Positions 34,491-45,584 of a DNA stretch of 64,000 bases are shown here, piece by piece. This DNA comes from Okapia johnstoni (lineage: Eukaryota; Chordata; Mammalia; Artiodactyla; Giraffidae), in contig CM044306.1 of assembly GCA_024291935.2 (NCBI GenBank), positions 20,903,001 through 20,967,000 of the forward strand. The letters are read 5' to 3'. Under the pieces are notes generated by a model that searched no databases, was not told the origin of the DNA, and saw only the letters and a list, made by a program, of their open reading frames with translations. Made by a program: the position numbers and the translations under genes. Position 1 is the first letter of the stretch. Each line of letters starts with the position of its first letter.

Positions 34491-35577
34491 ACTGATGCCA
34501 TAGTCGATGTGGTTCCCTTCCTCTGGTTCTAGAAGGCCCCTGTGGGTGCCGGGTGTCTCCCAGCTCAGCCTGCAGAGCCCAAGACCAGCTCACCTCCTTC
34601 CCTCCCTGCCTCGCCCCCAGTCCCATCTGTGGCTTCCCTCACTGCCAAGCTCAGCTCCTTGCCCACAGCTGGCAGAGGCCCCGAGTGTCCAGGTGAGTGT
34701 GGTCAGCCACAGACATGACCACCCAAGAGCCCAGACCAGAGTGGCAGGGCCTGGATCCACACCGAGGTCCAGAGCCTCCAAGCCCGGTATGCCTGTCACA
34801 AAACAGCAGACCCCTGCGTGACACAGGCTCACTGGCTCATTGCCCACCCATTATCCAGACAACTTCCCTCTGTCCCCAGGTGACCCCAGCACATTCCTGC
34901 GGTTTGGGGTTTGCTGGTGGTGGCGACCAGAGTCTTGGCTCCCTCCCACTGGCAAATGGGGAGGGGTCTCCAGGGGCCAAATTCTTTTTCAAATGAGATT
35001 CTCGTGGTTTCCTCAGCTGAGGCGTCTGTGGAGCAGAGAACAAACAATGTGGAATTAAATTTCTCTGGAAAATAGGCCCCGCAAGTGAAGATCTAAGCGT
35101 CTCCTTGGGCATGGGGCCGAATTCGCCTGGTGCCAGGCTGGACTCCCACTGCCTTCCAGGCCCCAGGGTTGAGCAACCCCAGCTCCCAAGGCGGTGCGCC
35201 CCTGCCCCCACCAGCAGCCGCCCCACCCTGTGTGACCTCAGAACTGTCACCAGAGAAGGGTTCTGCTGGGTTCAGCCGGGGACCCCTGACCAGAGACAAC
35301 TGGAAACCCTGAAACAGGAGCATCCTCCCCAGATGGGGTCACACCAGCTGTGTCTGCTGCCGGCACCGCCACGGGGAGGAATTTTGGGATCAGGTTGCAA
35401 AGACAAGGGGAGGTGGTGAGACTGGTTGTCTCCCTGGGTCCCCAGGCCCCAGCAGCATATTCTAGAGTGACAGACCTCAAGAGTCACAGAGGAGAAATAA
35501 ACAAAGAGGCCGAACGACCAGCTGACTTGCCCCAACCACCAGCCCATTACCATCTTGGATCCTGGCAGAAAGGCCCC
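34491..35577. other. Intergenic unique GC-rich sequence
   Basis: 1.1 kb with no recognised repeat. Several 70-137-codon frames overlap on both strands without domain similarity. Confidence 0.5.
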
Positions 35578-35960
35578 TGTACATGTGGTCTATCCATGCA
35601 ATGGGATATTATTCGGCCATAGAAAGGCGTGAAGTGCTGACTCCTGCAACCACATGGATGAACCTTGAAATCATCATGCTAATTGAAAGAAGCCAGTCAC
35701 AAAAGACCATGTAGTGTATGATTCCATTTATAACAAATATCCAAAATAGGTAAATCCATAGCAACAGAGCACAGTTTAGTGGTTGCCAGACCCTGGGGGA
35801 GGGAGGAATAGGGAGTGGCTGCTTAATGGGTCTGGAAGTTTCCTTTTGGGGTAATGAAATTGTTCTGGAAATAGAGGGTGTGACTGCACAACGTTGTGAA
35901 TATATCAAATGTCACTCATGGTACACTTTATATGTATTTTAACACACTAAAAGGAGATAA
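35578..35960 (+). mobile_element. L1M 3' end
   Basis: CCATGCAATGGGATATTATT, CAACCACATGGATGAACCTT, AATAGGTAAATCCATAGCAA and ATGGTACACTTTATATGTAT follow the older mammalian L1 3' end. Confidence 0.85.
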
Positions 35961-36514
35961 GAAAGGCCCTTGCTCTGGGTCCCCAGCTATAGAGCAAGCC
36001 TGCTCTGGCCACCCTGGGGGAAGGAGGAGTCAGAAGGTCCTAGTGGATGTTCCCACCAGAACCACGGCCTCCCTTCTAGACCACACTTGGCACACCGAGG
36101 ACAATCGCATTTCCTGCCTAAACTGCCCTGAGATTTCTCCAGGTTCCCTTTCCCAATGGCAAACCACACCCTGGGCCCCAGGGGCAGGCAAGGGACAGCT
36201 GTTTGCAAGCGAGTTAATGGAATTTAGCTCATCCGGCCAAGGCTTCCCACCCCTCCTGGTGCTGGATGGTGCCAGGAATGACAAGAGAAGAGGGCTCAGA
36301 CCACAGACCAGGGGCTGGAACCCAGGGGCCAGCCCTCTGAGGACAGCTACCTGCTGGCACAGAATTCCAAGTCATCAGAGAATTACAAGCTTGACCCTGG
36401 CCTTCAAGGTCATTATGAAGATATATATGTCAAGATAGATGGGTAGACAGTATTTGATTAACAGTTTGAAAGCTTGAGTTTTGGCTTTGGAATATTTAGA
36501 TTGTGGTATTCGTC
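35961..36514. other. Intergenic unique sequence
   Basis: No feature recognised. Confidence 0.5.
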
Positions 36515-37550
36515 ATCTGTATTTGTCTTCTGTTGCTGTGTAACAATTGACCACAGACTGAGTGGCAAAAACACCCATTTATTAACTCACAGCTCAGCGG
36601 CCAGAAGTCTGTGTGGGTTCGACTGGGTTCTCTGCCTCCACAAAGCCAAAATCAACATGGGCTCTTATCGGGAGGTTCTGGGGAAGAATCCACTCCCAGA
36701 CTTGTTCCAATTGTTGGCAGAATCCAGTTCCATGTGGTTGTAGGACTGAGGTTCCCATTTCCCTGCTGGCTGTCAGCTGAGAGATGCTCTTGAGTGAAAT
36801 CCTTCACGTGCTTTGAATCTCCCTAACTTCCTATCTGCTACCAGAAAGGAGAAAACACTCCTCTTATAGAGGGCTCATCTAATTTGGTCAGACCCATCTA
36901 ATTAATCTCCGTATTTTAAGGCCCACTGACTTGGGATCTGCACAATTCCTTCATGGAAGACCTAGATTGGTATTTGACTGAGTAACCGTGGGATATTAAA
37001 AAGCAGAGACGTTACTTTGCCGGCAAAGGTCCGTCCAGTCAAAGCTATGGTTTTTCCAGTAGTCATGTATGGATGTAAGAGATGGTCTATAAAAAATGCT
37101 GAGCACCGAAGAATTGATGCTTTTGAACTGTGGTGTGTTGGAGAAGACTCTTGAGAGTCCCTTGGACTGCAAGGAGATCAAACAAGTCAATCCTAAAGGA
37201 AATCAGTCTTGAATATTCATTGGAAGGATTGATGCTAAAGCTGAAACTCCAATACTTTGGCCACCTGATGGGGAGAACTGACTCGTTGGAAAAGACCCTG
37301 ACGCTGGGGAAGATTGAAGGCAGGAGGAGAAGGGGAAGACAGAGGATGAGATGGTTGGATGTCATCACTGACTCGATGGACATGAGTTTGGGCAAGCTCC
37401 AGGACTTGGTGATGAACAGGGAGGCCTGGCACATGGCAGTCCATGGGGTCGCAAAGGGTCAGACATGACTGACTGACTGAACTGAACTGAACCAGGGGAT
37501 GGGGTCTTGGGATAGGGGCATGCTCAGAATTCTGCCTACCACTGCCTCCA
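36515..37550. mobile_element. Old interspersed repeat split by BovB (family unassigned)
   Basis: TCTTCTGTTGCTGTGTAACA then ATTGACCACAGACTGAGTGG and ATTAACTCACAGCTCAGCGG on the left, and GCTCAGAATTCTGCCTACCA right of the BovB, look like the two ends of one old element. Confidence 0.45.
36990..37492 (+). mobile_element. BovB LINE (RTE) 3' end
   Basis: Encodes on the + strand WCVGEDS-stop, then a frame with [20 protein letters not shown], the C-terminal part of the BovB polymerase frame, and ends in the GACTGACTGAACTGAACTGA tail. 5' truncated, inactive. Confidence 0.92.
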
Positions 37551-37659
37551 TTTGAAATCTTCCCCCGGGCCTTGAAAATGTTAGAGATGCCTATTCCAAC
37601 CATACATGTCCAGCTCTTTCTACCTCAGGATTTAACTCACCAGAACTTTGCTTAACCTA

Positions 37660-37770
37660 GAGCAAGCATGGCCCACGTCTGTGGTCCAAATATGATTCTT
37701 TCTCCTTCGAGGGCCTGATGAAATGCTACCTCTTCCATGAAATCTTTAACTAGATCCTCAGGCAGAATTA
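37660..37770 (+). mobile_element. L2 LINE fragment
   Basis: GCTACCTCTTCCATGAAATC then TTTAACTAGATCC resembles L2. Confidence 0.4.
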
Positions 37771-37792
37771 ATGTCCCCCAGAGAGCCCTTTG

Positions 37793-37997
37793 GGGCTTCC
37801 CTGATGGCTCAGCGCATAATCCACCTGCAGTGCAGAAGACACAGGTTCAATCCCTGAGTCAGGAAGATCTCCTGAGAAGGAAATGGCAACCCACTCCAGT
37901 ATTCTTGCCTGAAAAATCCCATAGACAGAGGAATCTGGTGGGCTACAGTTCAAAGGAACACAAAGAGTCGGACGCAACTGAGCAACTAAGTAGGTAT
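37793..37997 (+). mobile_element. Bov-tA SINE
   Basis: GGGCTTCCCTGATGGCTCAG through AAAGAGTCGGACGCAACTGA. Confidence 0.94.
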
Positions 37998-38419
37998 GCA
38001 CAGAGAGCACTTTGCTAGTACCTCGCTTCTTATGACACATCTCAGCCTGCCTTGGGGTAAAGCTGAGAGCCCTAGTCCTCTGGTCACACATAAGACCAGG
38101 AGCTACCTGGGCAGGGCCCGTCAGACATTGCCACTGTGCCAGGCCCAGCAGGAACCCAGAGAGATGAATCAAATGCCAACCCTGCCTTGGAGGATCCCTC
38201 ACAATACAGCAGGGCCAACAAACCTAGTGTGCCCATCACTGTCCATACCTTCCAAATACCCTGTGATGCACACACACTCACAGGTGAGGAAACTGGGGCA
38301 CAGGGACATCCATGAATTTTCCCAGAATCTCATGGCTCATCTGTGGGAGAAATTGGGCGTCCACCTCCAGAGACTAAACTTGTAACTCCCGCAGTAAAAA
38401 ATATTAAAGAATTCAAGAA
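37998..38419. other. Intergenic unique sequence
   Basis: 38280-38350 (AGGTGAGGAAACTGGGGCAC) may be an antisense MIR remnant; otherwise nothing recognised. Confidence 0.5.
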
Positions 38420-38530
38420 ACCTCCCTGGTGGTCTAGCGGTTAAGATTCCATGCTGCCAATGCAAGGGGTACGAATTTGATTCCTAATCAGGGAACCAAG
38501 TTCCCACATGCCAGGAGACACAGTCAAAAG
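38420..38530 (+). mobile_element. CHR-type SINE
   Basis: CCTCCCTGGTGGTCTAGCGG, CCTAATCAGGGAACCAAGTT and CACATGCCAGG. Confidence 0.82.
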
Positions 38531-38574
38531 ATTTTTTTCTTTTTTAATTTTTAAAAAAATCTTAATGAATTTGG

Positions 38575-38692
38575 GAATTTTTTAAGTGGTTACGACTCGG
38601 CATTTTCACTGCCACAGGCCCATGTTCAATCCCTAGTGGGGGAACTAAGATCCCACAAGCCTTTCAGTGCCGAAAAAAAAAAAAATTCAAGC
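38575..38692 (+). mobile_element. CHR-type SINE, second copy in tandem
   Basis: GTGGTTACGACTCGGCATTT, CAATCCCTAGTGGGGGAACT then AAGATCCCACAAGCC and poly(A). It lies 45 bases after the previous CHR. Confidence 0.75.
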
Positions 38693-39515
38693 CCCCTGAC
38701 TTCTCATCTGAGGTCAGACACTGTTAACTGGACTGCCTCCTGCAGTACCCACTCCAGTGTTTCTGTGGCTTCACATATAAAGATTGTCTTTCTCACACAG
38801 GTGCAATGGGCGTAGGCTCTGCTCCTTGCAGTTCTGCAGGGACTCAAGCCCCTTCCAGCTCACCGTAGGGAAGGCCTTACCATCCTCCCCTGGGTCCTCC
38901 ACACCCAGCCACGGGACAGGGAAGAGAGTGAGGTCAGACCAGGACGTGGCATGGTTTACATTTCTTCAGCTACATTCCACTGCCCAGAACTCAGCCCATG
39001 GCTCCGACTGCCTGCAGGGGAGATTGGGAACTGTAGTGTCACTGTGTGCCCAGGAAGGAAAGGAATTGAATTTGAAAGACACAAGGGTGTGGCCCTCAAT
39101 GCCACGCCCTTTAGCCGCACATGGCTCCAAAGGTGCTGTATGTCATAGGCTGCCTGGTGCCGTTAGTGACCACAGAGCTAAGCTCAAGAAGTAAAGACAG
39201 AGTGGGCATCCCAGTAGGAACCGGGAAGTTGTGAGAGCACAGAGCATCCTCTTAGTCACCCGCTAGGCTCAGCAGGAGGCCTTGCTCATCTGATGAGCTC
39301 ACCTTGGGCCTAGGGCTATGTAGGATCACCAGCAGCAGCCCCCTCCTCCCCGAGCTGGCCAGGCCCTGGACAGATGGTCCAACAGCTTGGTCATTGCTAC
39401 CCTGGCCAGGAATGGGACACAGGCACTGGTGTCCCCAGGAGTAACCCAGGTCCGCGCCCCCCAGGAAGATGGGCAGCCCTGAGGTTGGCGAGCCCCCAGG
39501 CTCTCTGGGTTTGGA
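38693..39515. other. Intergenic unique sequence
   Basis: No gene or repeat recognised. Confidence 0.5.
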
Positions 39516-39517
39516 TA

Positions 39518-39730
39518 CTGATGGCACTAGTGGTAAATAATCCACCTGCAATGTAGGAGACACAGGAGATGCGGGTTTAAACCCTGGTTCGGGAAGATCC
39601 CTTGGAGGAGAGAATGGCAACCCACTCCAGTATTCTTGCCTGGAGAATCCCATGGACGGAGGAGCCTGGTGGGCTGTAGTCCACGGGGTTGCCAAGAGTT
39701 GGACACAACTGAGGGACTAAGCATGCACAT
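39518..39730 (+). mobile_element. Bov-tA SINE
   Basis: TGATGGCACTAGTGGTAAAT through GTTGGACACAACTGAGGGAC. Confidence 0.92.
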
Positions 39731-40522
39731 CTGCTTTAACCCTAAGGTGTAAGAATCACCAAATTGTGTCCCAAAGTCAAGGACAAAATATTTGGTCTAG
39801 AGAAGACATGTGACTTAGCTCTGGTCAGACTGATGCAGACTTTGTAGCAAGAGAGGAAAGGGTAGGAAAGGAAAAGTGTGTTATGATCAGAAGCTTGTTC
39901 ACACCTACTCTGGGGCCCACCCCGTGTACTCCCCAGAGAGAAATGTGGAGCAGATGCCAAGGTCCCAGCCCCAGGCCCCAGGAGGACAGGTATTCCTGAG
40001 ACCGCAGGACCCGTTGCAATGGTGCTGGGGTTGCAGTAACCACACTGCCTCTGTGGGCATTGGAGGGAGGCCCAGGAAAGCAAGGACCTGAGTCTCTTAC
40101 TACCCACTCTGACTCTCTTATTACCCCCTCCCAGCCCAAGCCTCAGCTGAGCCATCAGTCTGGGGAGACCTGACCACCTACCCCACAAGGTAACAGACTG
40201 ATCCACGGGTATATGGGAAGAAAATCTTAGAATTCAACATACATGCGTCCACATGTATTTCTATCTAAAAAGAAAGAAAAGAATTCAGCTCTACTAATAT
40301 TTAACATAAAAATTGGCCCAGGCACCCCCACTCAGTCTATTTTGGCTGATAGTGTCCCCCACGTTAGTCAATGTCTGGTAGGAGACACGTCCATCAGGCA
40401 GCGAATCTGAGGACAGCTTCCTCATTCTATTTCTCAACTTCTGACCTATTGTGACATGTTGCTGTTCACATAAGCTCAGTTCAGTGGAATGCACAGATTG
40501 TAATGTCTGGTTCAAACTAAAC
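39731..40522. other. Intergenic unique sequence
   Basis: No gene or repeat recognised. Confidence 0.5.
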
Positions 40523-40733
40523 TGGGACTTCCCTGGTGGTCCAGTGGAAGGGCTTCTCACTTCCACTGCAGGGGGCACAGGTTCAATCCTTGGTCAGGGA
40601 ACTAGATCCCCCAAGCTGCAACTAAAATACTGCATGCAGCAGGCAACAAAGATTGAAGATCGCACGTGCTGCAACTAAGACCTGGTGCAGCCAAATAAAT
40701 AAAAATTTCAAAAAAGAATTTTTTTAAAAAAAG
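40523..40733 (+). mobile_element. CHR-type SINE
   Basis: GGGACTTCCCTGGTGGTCCA, GGTTCAATCCTTGGTCAGGG, GCAACTAAGACCTGGTGCAG then CCAAATAAATAAAAA. Confidence 0.93.
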
Positions 40734-41167
40734 GACAAGTGGCCTAAAAAGATTTCTGCAAAGAAACAGCAAGAAAACAGGAGCACTTCCCACTGATCCC
40801 AGGACATGATTTCATCTGACATTTCAGGAAGGAGAGACAAGGGTTGCGTATTGAGTGCTCCAGTGAAGATTTCCAAAAGTGAAATCTCTTTTCATGAGGA
40901 CAAAGGTGAAGTTTAAACAGTTGTTAAGGAAGTAATTTTTTTTGGAAGGACTATAGTACGAGAGAACATTTAGAAATAAAGTTGGAAAGTGTTCCCATTG
41001 TTACTTGATTTCATTGCCGAAAACCTCATGTGTTCCCAAGATCTTTCACATCCACCCTTCAAAGAAAACAAAAAAGGAATTTTTAACTTGCTTTAAAATG
41101 AGTTTGAGTGGGTTTAAAATCCATTTGTGAAAGTATTAAAATGCAACATATTCCAATTTCTTTGCAT
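40734..41167. other. AT-rich sequence left of the hAT relic
   Basis: Probably decayed transposon body; no frame could be followed. No gene seen. Confidence 0.4.
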
Positions 41168-41464
41168 GAAGAACTGATTGACATGAGAGAGGATGGAAAT
41201 TTGAAAGTCAATTTTGAACAAAACCTTTGCATAATTGGTGGATGGCATTGAAAACTGAAAAATGAATGTCACGATTTAATGAGCAGAGCCCACAATGCAC
41301 CTCGTCCGTCTGGATCTAGGTATCTTCATGAAGCCTGCTTTTCAGTGGTGACAGCCTTTAAAACTGAATATTGAAATAAACTGAATTTAGTACCAGACAT
41401 TCAAGTCACTGTTCCGCAGAGTATGAAACTGGGATTTTCAAAAATAAAGAAGGATATTCAATGA
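41168..41464 (+). pseudogene. hAT transposase C-terminal relic (hATC dimerisation region)
   Basis: One frame reads EELIDMREDGNLKVNFEQ, then with a stop at 41249, KLKNE..., RYLHEACFSVVTAFKTEY (from 41321), a stop at 41372, NKLNLVPDIQVTVPQSMK and a stop at 41462. The pattern Tyr-Leu-x-Glu-x-x-Phe-Ser-x-x-Thr-x-x-Lys-Thr-x-Tyr, followed by Asn-(Arg/Lys)-Leu-Asn and Pro-Asp-(Ile/Leu), is that of the hAT dimerisation domain in Charlie-type transposases and ZBED5/FAM200-like genes. Flanking AT-rich DNA (40810-41560) probably belongs to the same element. Two internal stops and a decayed Trp-rich part show it is dead. Family given from motif memory. Confidence 0.7.
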
Positions 41465-41574
41465 TGTCACTCTCTTTATGGAGAGCAAAAAGGGATTTTA
41501 GGCCATTATGAAATGAAATGCCATAAAACTTATTTTAAAACTGTTTTTATTTATTACCTCTTTCATTTCTGGTT

Positions 41575-41770
41575 ATGTGGCTTTATAATGTACATATAAT
41601 AATATGCATAATGTCTAGTTTATTCATATGTGTATAGTGTACATATTTAATAATATATATTTTATAATGTATATGCTAATATATTTTTATGCATATAGTT
41701 TATGTTATAATTTATTAAGTTCTATAAAATAATTTATAAACAAATAGATATCAGAGATGCCTGCTCAACA
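41575..41770. repeat. AT-rich low-complexity stretch
   Basis: Runs of TATA, ATAT and TTATAA with little G or C (for example ATAATATATATTTTATAATG). Confidence 0.85.
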
Positions 41771-42955
41771 TTTTTTACTGATGATATATGAATAATAAAG
41801 TTTGAGTTCAGGGTGATGGCAGCGCCCAAGGGGCCCATCTAGCTCTGGCATCACAGCTAATTGGTGACAGAGACTAAGTATAAATTCGAGCATCCAGAGT
41901 GCCAGGTACGGCCTTTTTCCTGCTCTGCTCTTTCTGGCCCTTCACGCAAAGCCTGGTTTAGCTACTTTAATTACCAAAATCTCACTATTGTCTCTGTTGA
42001 GAAGCTCTTCCTGCTATTCAACTCAGTCTTACCTGCTGCAAATAAAACCTGGAATGTTCTGGAGGCTAGGTCACTTTTCTGTCCCCACTGTAGCAAAGAA
42101 CAGCCCTCTTAAATCTTTGGCACCTGTCTTGACCCCAGAGAAGAAACAGTCCCAGAGAAAAGTAAGGCCCGCTCCTCAGCTACCCTCTCAAGGGGTTCAG
42201 CACCTCCCTGAAGCAAGGAGATCTTTCTTGGGCACTAAGATGTTCATGGCTTTCCCTCCCTGCTCCTGTTCTGCTTTAAAGCATTTCCTGTATCTCCATT
42301 GTCTGAAACAGAAAAGTCAGATTGCTTAGGGCAACCGCCATGCCCTTGACCCCCTGGACCAACCCACCTGCATCACTCAACAGCAAGAAACAGAAAGCAC
42401 ACTAGCTAAATTAAGCAGAAAGGAGTGTCATGCAGGTAATTCCATGCTGATGAACTCATCAGAAGGGCTAGAGGGACAGGCTGCGCCTGCAGGAATTACT
42501 CCAAAGACAAACTTGGGACCCACCCTAAGAAGCAAGCGCCTCCTCGGACACCATCAGGAAGGTAAGGAATCCGGAGCCACCCAAGAAGGTCTGTTGGTTT
42601 CAAGAACCATCACCTAACTGATTCAGGGGTCAGGAGGCCATTTGAGCAACACCTTCTCGACACCCACAAAGCTGGACACTGGATGCTAGAAGGCAGCTGC
42701 CTGCTAAATCAGTGCCTCCATAACCATGCTGAGCGATGAGTCATGTTTCCAAGTCCGTTTGACGACAGACCTGTTTCCTAACTAAAACTCTAGCAGCAAT
42801 GGAGTCTGAGGAACACAGTGGTCACTCACCATCCCCCTCCACTTTGAATGTCCTTCTGAGTCTGAGATGTTTTCTCTGGCTCCAGGAGTCAGGGGTTACT
42901 ATAGCCTGCAACTGTCAGACAGAAATATAATCAAGTCACACATGTAATTCTAAAC
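41771..42955. other. Intergenic sequence, unrecognised
   Basis: Contains GCAAATAAAACCTGGAATGT near 42040, which could be an LTR poly(A) region but is too weak to call. No gene seen. Confidence 0.4.
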
Positions 42956-43099
42956 TTTCTAGCAGGCACACGTAGAGATTGAATAATGGCCACCCTCAAA
43001 ATATCAAGTCTTAACTCCTGGGACTTTCCAACGTTACCTTATTTGGAAAAAGGATCTTTGCAGATGTAATTAAGGATTTCACAGACAGATTACCCTGGA

Positions 43100-43641
43100 T
43101 TATCTAGTTCATTTCAGTTCAGTTCAGTCGGTCAGTCATGTCTGACTCTGCGACCCCATAAATCGCAGCACGCCAGGCCTCCTGGTCCATCACCAACTCC
43201 CGGAGTTTACCCAAACTCATGTCCATCAAGTCGGTGATGCCATCCAGCATCTCATCCTCTGTCGTCCCCTTCTCCTCCCGCCCTCAATCCCTCCCAGCAT
43301 GAGGGTCTTTTCCAATGAGTCAACTCTTCCCATGAGATGGCCAAAGTATTGGAGTTTCAGCTTCAACATCAGTCCTTCCAATGAACACCCAGGGCTGATC
43401 TCCTTTAGGATGGACTGGTTGGATCTCCTTGCAGTCCAAGGGACTCTCAAGAGTCTTCTCCAACGTCATAGTTCAAAAGCATCAATTCTTCGGTGCTCAG
43501 CTTTCTTTATAGTCCAACTCTGACATCCATACATGACTACTGGAAAAACCATAGCCTTGACTAGACAGACCTTTGTTGACAAAGTAATGTCTCTGTTTGT
43601 TTTTTTTTTTCTGTCTCTGCTTTTTAATATGCTATCTAGCG
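43100..43641 (-). mobile_element. BovB LINE (RTE) 3' end nested in MLT1-like LTR
   Basis: Minus frame includes [20 protein letters not shown]. On the + strand it starts TTTCAGTTCAGTTCAGTCGG and ends AATATGCTATCTAG; ATCTAG also precedes the insertion, a possible target duplication. A T10 run lies near 43600. Confidence 0.93.
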
Positions 43642-43701
43642 GGGTCCCTAAATGCCATCTTAAGGGTCTTTATAAAACAGAAGCAAAAGATAACACAGAC
43701 A

Positions 43702-43979
43702 CGTACTTCCCTGGTGATCCAGTGGTTAAGAATCCACCTGCCTAGTCAGGGAAGATCCCACATGTCTCAGAGCAACTAAGCCCATGAGCCACAACTACTG
43801 CACGTGTGCTCTAGGGCCCATGAGCCACAACTACTGAAGCCCATACACCCTGAGCTGGTGCTAGCACAGACAAAAGAAGCCACCACACTGAGAAACCTTG
43901 CACCACAAATAGATAATAGCCCTTGTTCTGCAACCAGAGAAAGCCCATGTGCAGCAGTGAAGACCCAGTGCAGCCCCCT
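43702..43979 (+). mobile_element. Full-length CHR SINE with 18-base target-site duplication
   Basis: ACTTCCCTGGTGATCCAGTG head, two GCCACAACTACTG units and GACCCAGTGCAGCCCCCT end. CAAAAGATAACACAGACA occurs exactly at 43684-43701 and 43980-43997. Confidence 0.96.
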
Positions 43980-44213
43980 CAAAAGATAACACAGACAGAG
44001 AAGAAAGCAAAGACAAGACAAAGCAGAGATTGAAGAATGTGGCCATAGCCCAGGAATTCCAGGGCAGCCACTAGAAGTAGCAAGAGGCAAGGAACCAGTT
44101 CTTCCCAGTGACCCAAAATCCAGCCTCTAGTCTTCAGACTTTGAATGACTACATTTTGATGTTTTAAGCCACTCAGTTTGTGGAAATTTGTTACAACAGC
44201 CTCGGGAAACTAA

Positions 44214-44417
44214 TAAGTGAAGTGAAGTGAAAGTCGCTCAGCTGTGTCTGACTCTTTGTGACCCCATGGACTATACAATCCATAGAATTCTCTAGGCCAG
44301 AATACTAGAGTGGGTAGCCTTTCCCTTCTCCAGGGGATCTTCTCAACCCAGGGATCGAACCCAGGTCTCCCACATTGCAGGTGGATTCTTTACCAGCTGA
44401 GCCACAAGGGGAGCCCA
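44214..44417 (-). mobile_element. Bov-tA SINE with target-site duplication
   Basis: AAAGTCGCTCAGCTGTGTCT through GAGCCACAAGGGGAGCCC. GGAAACTAA flanks it at 44205-44213 and 44418-44426. It was inserted at the very end of the MLT1-like LTR. Confidence 0.95.
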
Positions 44418-44426
44418 GGAAACTAA

Positions 44427-44599
44427 CAAAGTACATCTCAAAAAGTGAAAAGAAACAGGTCAAATTAACTTTGCTGGTTTATTTTATTTACCCCAACATC
44501 TACAAAATATTATCAACATGTTGTCAAGAGAAAAAGCACCAATGAGATATTTACGTTCTTCAAACTAAGTCTTTGAAATCTAAATTGTTTTTCCCATCT
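44427..44599. other. Short AT-rich spacer
   Basis: No feature recognised. Confidence 0.5.
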
Positions 44600-44814
44600 A
44601 TGTATGTGTGTTCAGTCACATCCGACTCTTTGTGACCCCATGGATTGTAGCCCACCAGGCTCCTCTGTCCATGAAGTTTTTTCTAGGCAAGAATACTGGA
44701 GTTGGTTGCCATTTCCTACTCCAGAGGATATTCCCAACCCAGGAAAACCACATCTTTTGCATCTCCTGCATTGGCAGGTGAATTCTTTACTACTAGCGCC
44801 ACCTGGGAAGCCCT
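44600..44814 (-). mobile_element. Bov-tA SINE
   Basis: GTTCAGTCACATCCGACTCT through AGCGCCACCTGGGAAGCCC. Confidence 0.93.
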
Positions 44815-44968
44815 TCACACTAATGACATGTCTCAGTATAGACCAGGCACATACTTCAGCCACACGTGACTAATGGCTACCATAGAGGATGGTGCATTTC
44901 CCCTCCTTTGTAGGGCTCTAAGCAAGCAGCAGCCTGGAATTTGGGGCCTTATTTGCCTATGAGCCTCC

Positions 44969-45307
44969 CTTCCCTTGGACTGCAAGGACAGCCAACCAGT
45001 CCATCCTAAAAGAAATCAGTGCTGAATGTTCATTGAAAGGACTGATGCTGAAGCTGAAACTCTAATACTTTGGCCACCTGATGCAAAGAACTGACTCATT
45101 GGAAAAGACCCTGATGCTGGGAAAGATTGAAGATAGGAGGAGAAGGGGAAGACAGAGGATGAGATGGTTGGATGGCATCACCGACTCAGTGGAAATGAGT
45201 TTAAGCAAGCTCCAGGAGTTGGTGATGGACAGGGAGGCCTGGTGTGCAGCAGTCCATGGGGTCGCAAAGAATCAAACATGATTGGGCGACTGAACTGAAC
45301 TGAACTT
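44969..45307 (+). mobile_element. BovB LINE (RTE) 3' end
   Basis: The + frame includes [20 protein letters not shown] and ends GACTGAACTGAACTGAAC. 5' truncated. Confidence 0.93.
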
Positions 45308-45324
45308 CCATGCTTCCACAGAGC

Positions 45325-45430
45325 ATGCATAGACTGTATGCTCCGTGGGGACAGGAATCTTGTCCCTTTCATCTTGGTATCCCAGTGCCTAACATCAAAG
45401 CAGCCAACGAATGCATTTTGAGTGAATGTG
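45325..45430 (+). mobile_element. L2 LINE 3' end
   Basis: GTATGCTCCGTGGGGACAGG, GGTATCCCAGTGCCTAACAT and AATGCATTTTGAGTGAATG. Confidence 0.6.
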
Positions 45431-45454
45431 TATTTTGAAAGGATTCTTGACAAG

Positions 45455-45583
45455 AAAAAAATAGGGACATGGGTTTGGGTAGACTCCAGCAGTTGGTGAT
45501 AGATAGGGAGGCCTGGCGTGCTATGGTTCATGGGGTCGCAAAGAGTCGGACACAACTGAACGACTGAACTAAACTGAACTACC
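45455..45583 (+). mobile_element. BovB LINE tail
   Basis: GGAGGCCTGGCGTGCTATGG, AAAGAGTCGGACACAACTGA then ACGACTGAACTAAACTGAAC. Only the last 130 bases. Confidence 0.88.
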
Positions 45584-45584
45584 A

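Larger units (their letters stand above)
42960..44213 (+). mobile_element. MLT1-like MaLR LTR invaded by BovB and CHR
   Basis: Left part: TTGAATAATGGCCACCCTCA, CTTATTTGGAAAAAGGATCT, CCTGGATTATCTAG. Middle: GGGGTCCCTAAATGCCATCT. Right part: TGTTTTAAGCCACTCAGTTT then GTGGAAATTTGTTACAACAG and GGGAAACTAATAAG. Together they give one MLT1-type LTR in sense order. Confidence 0.85.

Noticed and set aside
37130..37468. 112-codon frame resembling a reverse-transcriptase end
   Set aside because: It is the 5'-truncated BovB 3' terminus. The catalytic domain is absent, so it is not an active gene.
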